Shown: piece by piece, positions 5,049 through 7,882 of the stretch
How positions within the stretch are numbered: position 1 is the stretch's first letter
Layout of the letters: each line of letters begins with the position of its first letter
Assembly: GCA_003644215.1 (NCBI GenBank)
Contig: QNBU01000043.1
Span: 1-7,882, forward strand
DNA from: Planctomycetota bacterium
GTDB taxonomy: Bacteria > Planctomycetota > Phycisphaerae > Sedimentisphaerales > Anaerohalosphaeraceae
Direction of reading: 5' to 3'
DNA: 7,882 nt
Program-made: the position numbers and the translations under genes
Notes under the pieces: model-generated
Database searches by the model: none
What the model saw: only the letters and a program-made list of their open reading frames with translations
Told to the model about the DNA's origin: nothing

Positions 5049-6080
5049 TTATTGTGCAGGTGTTTTGCAGTTACTGATCTCAACCAGCTTATCTAAACAA
5101 TTCAAGGCGTTTCCATTACAGATCGCCTCGTCCGCTTTTTCAATACCCTCGACAAAGTCTTTTGCGATTCCGGAAACGATGATCGCGGCGGCAGCATTGA
5201 ACAGAACAATATCTTTTTTAGCCCCCATTTTATTACCGCTGAGAATATTTCGAATAATCCGGGCATTGGCTTGTGCATCCCCACCGGCAAGATCGCTGAA
5301 ATCTGCCAGAGGGAAGCCATATTGTGTCGGTTCGATCTCTTCGGAGCGAACCTTAGCATTTTCCAGATGCAGCACTTTTGTTGGTCCCATTGTGCTGATC
5401 TCATCCAACCCGTTGCTGTGGACAACCATTGCGCGTTTGACATCCAGCATTTTCAGTGTCTCAATCATCCGCGGCATTAGCGATTCTTCCGCGACTCCCA
5501 AAACCTGTGCGTCCGCTTTAGCGGGATTTGCCAGCGGACCGAGGATGTTAAACGCTGTGCGGAAATCAAGCGTCTGCCGGATGGGCTGGACATGCTTCAT
5601 CGCCGGATGAAACTTGGGTGCAAACATAAAGCCAATGTGAGCTTTTTCAATGCACTCGGCAACGCGCTCGGGTCCCGGTGCGATATTGACGCCTAATGCT
5701 GTCAGGACATCAGCGGAACCGCATTTGCTGGTGATACCCTTATTGCCGTGCTTGGCGACAAAAACACCTGCTCCCGCCGCGACAAAAGCCGCCGCCGTGG
5801 AGATATTGAATGTCTTTAAGGCCGCGCCGCCAGTGCCACATGTATCCACCAGCGGGGCGGCGTTGACCTTAACCCCAACGGCATGTTCGCGCAATGAATA
5901 GGCCAGACCGGAGATTTCTGTAACCGAGGCCTTTTTGGCCCGCATCGCGGCTAAGAAAGCGGCAACCTGAACATCGGCAACATTACCTTCAAAAATCGTA
6001 TCCAGCAATTGCTTTGCCTGCTCGAACGACAGGTCATTGCCTTCCAGAATAATCTCTATATATTCAGTAATCTTGGTCAT
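5049..6080 (-). CDS. trpD: Anthranilate phosphoribosyltransferase
   Basis: TrpD transfers the phosphoribosyl group of PRPP to anthranilate. The 343-residue length is typical of the stand-alone enzyme (no fused TrpG domain). The N-terminal helical domain (about 1-70) is followed by the PRPP-binding CGTGG (81-85), KHGNKGITSKCGSADVL from residue 110, FAPKFHPAMKHVQPIRQTL (anthranilate tunnel, about 153-171), FNILGPLANP (177-186) and HSNGLDEIS (221-229), whose Asp-Glu pair binds the second Mg ion. ATG 6080 is preceded by AAGGA at 6-nt spacing, partly overlapping the trpG stop codon 10 nt upstream. The downstream junction with trpF is exact, with adjacent stop and start codons. Confidence 0.98.
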   Translation of the reverse strand: MTKITEYIEIILEGNDLSFEQAKQLLDTIFEGNVADVQVAAFLAAMRAKKASVTEISGLAYSLREHAVGVKVNAAPLVDTCGTGGAALKTFNISTAAAFVAAGAGVFVAKHGNKGITSKCGSADVLTALGVNIAPGPERVAECIEKAHIGFMFAPKFHPAMKHVQPIRQTLDFRTAFNILGPLANPAKADAQVLGVAEESLMPRMIETLKMLDVKRAMVVHSNGLDEISTMGPTKVLHLENAKVRSEEIEPTQYGFPLADFSDLAGGDAQANARIIRNILSGNKMGAKKDIVLFNAAAAIIVSGIAKDFVEGIEKADEAICNGNALNCLDKLVEISNCKTPAQ

Positions 6081-6090
6081 TTGACATCCT

Positions 6091-6678
6091 TTATTTCAGA
6101 TTTTTGGCGATGCGGAGCATATTTTCAATCACTTTTCCGCCGGTTGGCGTCAAAATGCTTTCCGGATGAAACTGGATACCATAGACAGGTAATTCATTAT
6201 GCTGAATGCCCATGACAATACCCTCGAATTCAGCCGTTTCCTCTAAGCAGTCCGGCAACTGGCACACACACAAGCTATGATACCTTCCGGCGTGCATAGG
6301 ATTTTCCAACCCCTCAAACACACCAACGCCTTTATGCAGTATGCGCGACGACTTGCCGTGCATCACCGCCGGAGCGTGGTCAACGCGGCCGCCGAAATAC
6401 TGTACAATGGATTGATGCCCAAGGCAAACACCAAAAATCGGCAGTTTATCCTTAAAATAATCCAGCGCTTCCAGCGTAACGCCCGCCGTATTCGGGTTGC
6501 CCGGCCCCGGCGACAGGACTAGCAAGTCCGGCCTAAACTTGTCAAACACCCCCGCAAGCGTATCCAGCGGCGTATCGGCCCGATAGACCTTCGTCGGGCA
6601 GTCTCGCTTAGCAAACTCATCCACCAGATTGTAAGTGAACGAGTCAAAATTATCGATAAACAGAACTTTTGTTTTCAT
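6091..6678 (-). CDS. trpG: Anthranilate synthase component II (glutamine amidotransferase)
   Basis: TrpG hydrolyses glutamine and passes ammonia to TrpE. The protein is a 195-residue class-I glutamine amidotransferase of normal length. The catalytic triad is Cys85 (GVCLGHQS), His171 and Glu173 (FHPES). LSPGPGNPNTAG (55-66) forms the oxyanion-hole strand, and N-terminal FIDNFDSFTYNL is the usual start. It is not fused to trpD. Because it sits between trpE and trpD, it belongs to tryptophan synthesis, but in many bacteria the same subunit also serves aminodeoxychorismate synthase (PabA role); no separate pabA is visible here to decide this. ATG 6678 lies 2 nt after the trpE stop, with AGGA inside the trpE end as its ribosome-binding site. 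Confidence 0.96.
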   Translation of the reverse strand: MKTKVLFIDNFDSFTYNLVDEFAKRDCPTKVYRADTPLDTLAGVFDKFRPDLLVLSPGPGNPNTAGVTLEALDYFKDKLPIFGVCLGHQSIVQYFGGRVDHAPAVMHGKSSRILHKGVGVFEGLENPMHAGRYHSLCVCQLPDCLEETAEFEGIVMGIQHNELPVYGIQFHPESILTPTGGKVIENMLRIAKNLK

Positions 6679-6680
6679 GA

Positions 6681-7882
6681 TTATTGTCCTTTTCCACTCT
6701 CACTGGCCATACGAATGGCCTTCAAACACGAATTGGCCTTGTGCTGGGTTTCATCAAATTCACTGTCGGCAACGCTGTCATGGACGATACCCGCTCCGGC
6801 ACGAACAAACGCCTGCCCGTTGCGAACCTGCAAGCTGCGAATGGTAATACAACTGTCAAACTGTCCGTCCACCGTCAGGTACATCACCGCGCCGCCGTAG
6901 TAGCCGCGTTTGTTCTTTTCGAGTTCACGAATAATTTTCATCGCCTCAATCTTCGGCGCCCCGCTCAGCGTTCCCATATTCATTGTCGCCAGATACGCAC
7001 TCAACGCATCCAGTCCGCTTCGCAGCCGCCCCTTAACATTGCTCACCAGATGCATCACCGACTCGTACCGCTCGGTAATCAGCATCTCATCGACAACCCG
7101 GCTACCCGGCTCGGAAACGCGGGCAATATCATTCCGCGCCAGATCCACCAGCATCATATGCTCGGCCAGTTCCTTGCGATCCAGCTTCAGCTCCGCCTCA
7201 TAGCGGATGTCGGTATCGGGGTCGATCTTGCCGTCTTTGCGTCCGCGCGGCTTGGTTCCGGCGATCGGTCGAATTTCGACACGGCGTTCCCGCGTTCCGC
7301 TGACCCGCAAGTTCAGCTCCGGGCTGGCCCCCATCAGTATCGTGTTCTGCGTATTCATATAGAACATATACGGCGACGGGTTCAGCGTCCGTAGCTTTCG
7401 ATACACATCCAGCGGCTCGGCAGGGCAGGGTTCCGAAAGAGTTCGGCTCAAAACAACCTGAAAAACATCGCCGTCAATGATATGCTGCTTGGCGGTGTTG
7501 ACCATTTCGGTATATTCGGCCCGTGAAGTATCCGTATCAGCCGCAGCTAGATCGCCCTGATACCGCATCGCGGCGGGGCGGCTATCCTTGGCGGTGTCGA
7601 AGTAATCTTCAAAGCACTGCATGGCCTCATTGTAAATCGCATCTCGGTCGTCATCGGTAATAATCGCATTAACGACGATATGGCCCTTAGCGTTCTTATG
7701 ATCCATCAAAAAGATGGTGTCAGCAAAATACAACTCATAATCCGGATTCCCAAGAATATCCTCTCGATTGGCGGGCAGCTTCTCGAATTGATCGATAAAG
7801 TCATAGCTCAGCGCCCCCAAAAGTCCGCAGGTAACACGAAACGGCTTGCTGGCCAGTTCAAAAGCGAACCCCACCGCCCGCA
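6681..7882 (-). CDS. trpE: Anthranilate synthase component I (5' end missing at right edge)
   Basis: TrpE makes anthranilate from chorismate using ammonia from TrpG. 399 C-terminal residues are visible; by comparison with the roughly 520-residue enterobacterial enzyme about 120 N-terminal residues lie beyond the right edge. The first in-frame GTG at 7874 is not a start, since RAV upstream continues the same frame into GFAFELASKPF. Chorismate-binding motifs are intact: GASPEL (184-189), IRPIAGTKPRG (203-213), LAEHMMLVDLARND (238-251, with a Mg-binding Glu), VMHLVS (275-280, catalytic His), MNMGTLSGAPK (300-310), RGYYGGAV, CITIRS and AGAGIVHDSV. NPSPYMFY (167-174) is part of the tryptophan-binding feedback site, so allosteric inhibition is likely; the other half of that site (LLES-type motif) is outside the window. 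It is the most upstream trp gene seen, so the operon promoter or attenuator would lie off the right edge. Confidence 0.97.
   Translation of the reverse strand, partial: RAVGFAFELASKPFRVTCGLLGALSYDFIDQFEKLPANREDILGNPDYELYFADTIFLMDHKNAKGHIVVNAIITDDDRDAIYNEAMQCFEDYFDTAKDSRPAAMRYQGDLAAADTDTSRAEYTEMVNTAKQHIIDGDVFQVVLSRTLSEPCPAEPLDVYRKLRTLNPSPYMFYMNTQNTILMGASPELNLRVSGTRERRVEIRPIAGTKPRGRKDGKIDPDTDIRYEAELKLDRKELAEHMMLVDLARNDIARVSEPGSRVVDEMLITERYESVMHLVSNVKGRLRSGLDALSAYLATMNMGTLSGAPKIEAMKIIRELEKNKRGYYGGAVMYLTVDGQFDSCITIRSLQVRNGQAFVRAGAGIVHDSVADSEFDETQHKANSCLKAIRMASESGKGQ

Noticed and set aside
4969..5610. Plus-strand open frame of 213 codons antisense to trpF and trpD
   Set aside because: It is a shadow of trpD/trpF with Ser/Ala/Ile-rich composition typical of antisense reading, and lacks a ribosome-binding site.
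6684..7394. Plus-strand open frame of 236 codons antisense to trpE
   Set aside because: It is a long shadow frame in G+C-richer coding DNA. The trpE frame carries every chorismate-enzyme motif, and the antisense product shows no family features.
7872..7874. GTG at 7874 as the trpE start
   Set aside because: The frame stays open to the window edge and about 120 residues of the family's N-terminal domain are missing, so the real start is outside.

Overview
This window looks like a piece of a bacterial chromosome of moderate G+C. Its larger part is an anabolic tryptophan operon on the minus strand. The rest is a small-gene region with a putative bacterial histone, and the start of a glycogen-synthase-like glycosyltransferase. 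The lysine-tailed histone, the Arg-rich protein with a conserved PTWTEVLEV-type C-terminus and the WEFPPFISGGLG glycosyltransferase together remind me of Planctomycetes/PVC bacteria (perhaps Phycisphaerae). That is an inference from memory of the families, and no rRNA or other taxonomic marker is present.

Layout. Positions 1-807 (minus) hold the N-terminal 269 residues of a glycosyltransferase running off the left edge, preceded by a good sigma-70-type promoter (908-936). Positions 1124-1348 (minus) hold a 74-residue putative histone-fold protein with a lysine-rich tail. It has its own Shine-Dalgarno sequence, an extended -10 promoter overlapped by a palindrome, and its own intrinsic terminator (1055-1091), so it appears monocistronic. 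Positions 1655-1990 and 2029-2385 (plus) are two small genes, a DUF2007-like protein and an Arg-rich protein, probably co-transcribed and ending at a strong terminator (2417-2454). That terminator lies partly inside the 3' end of the convergent trpA gene.

Positions 2433-7882 (minus) carry trpE(partial)-trpG-trpD-trpF-trpB-trpA in transcription order, with gaps of 10 nt or less or with overlapping start and stop codons. Together they encode anthranilate synthase (TrpE+TrpG), anthranilate phosphoribosyltransferase (TrpD), phosphoribosylanthranilate isomerase (TrpF) and tryptophan synthase (TrpB+TrpA). Indole-3-glycerol-phosphate synthase (TrpC), which acts between TrpF and TrpA, is not encoded here although trpD and trpF abut directly. 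It must be elsewhere if the pathway is complete. All catalytic motifs I looked for in the trp enzymes are intact.

The most notable element is the small putative histone: a lysine-rich tail of KKKA repeats, one histone fold with the R-x-T...D signature of the second loop, and essentially no third helix. No CRISPR array, tRNA, rRNA, insertion sequence or phage gene was seen.
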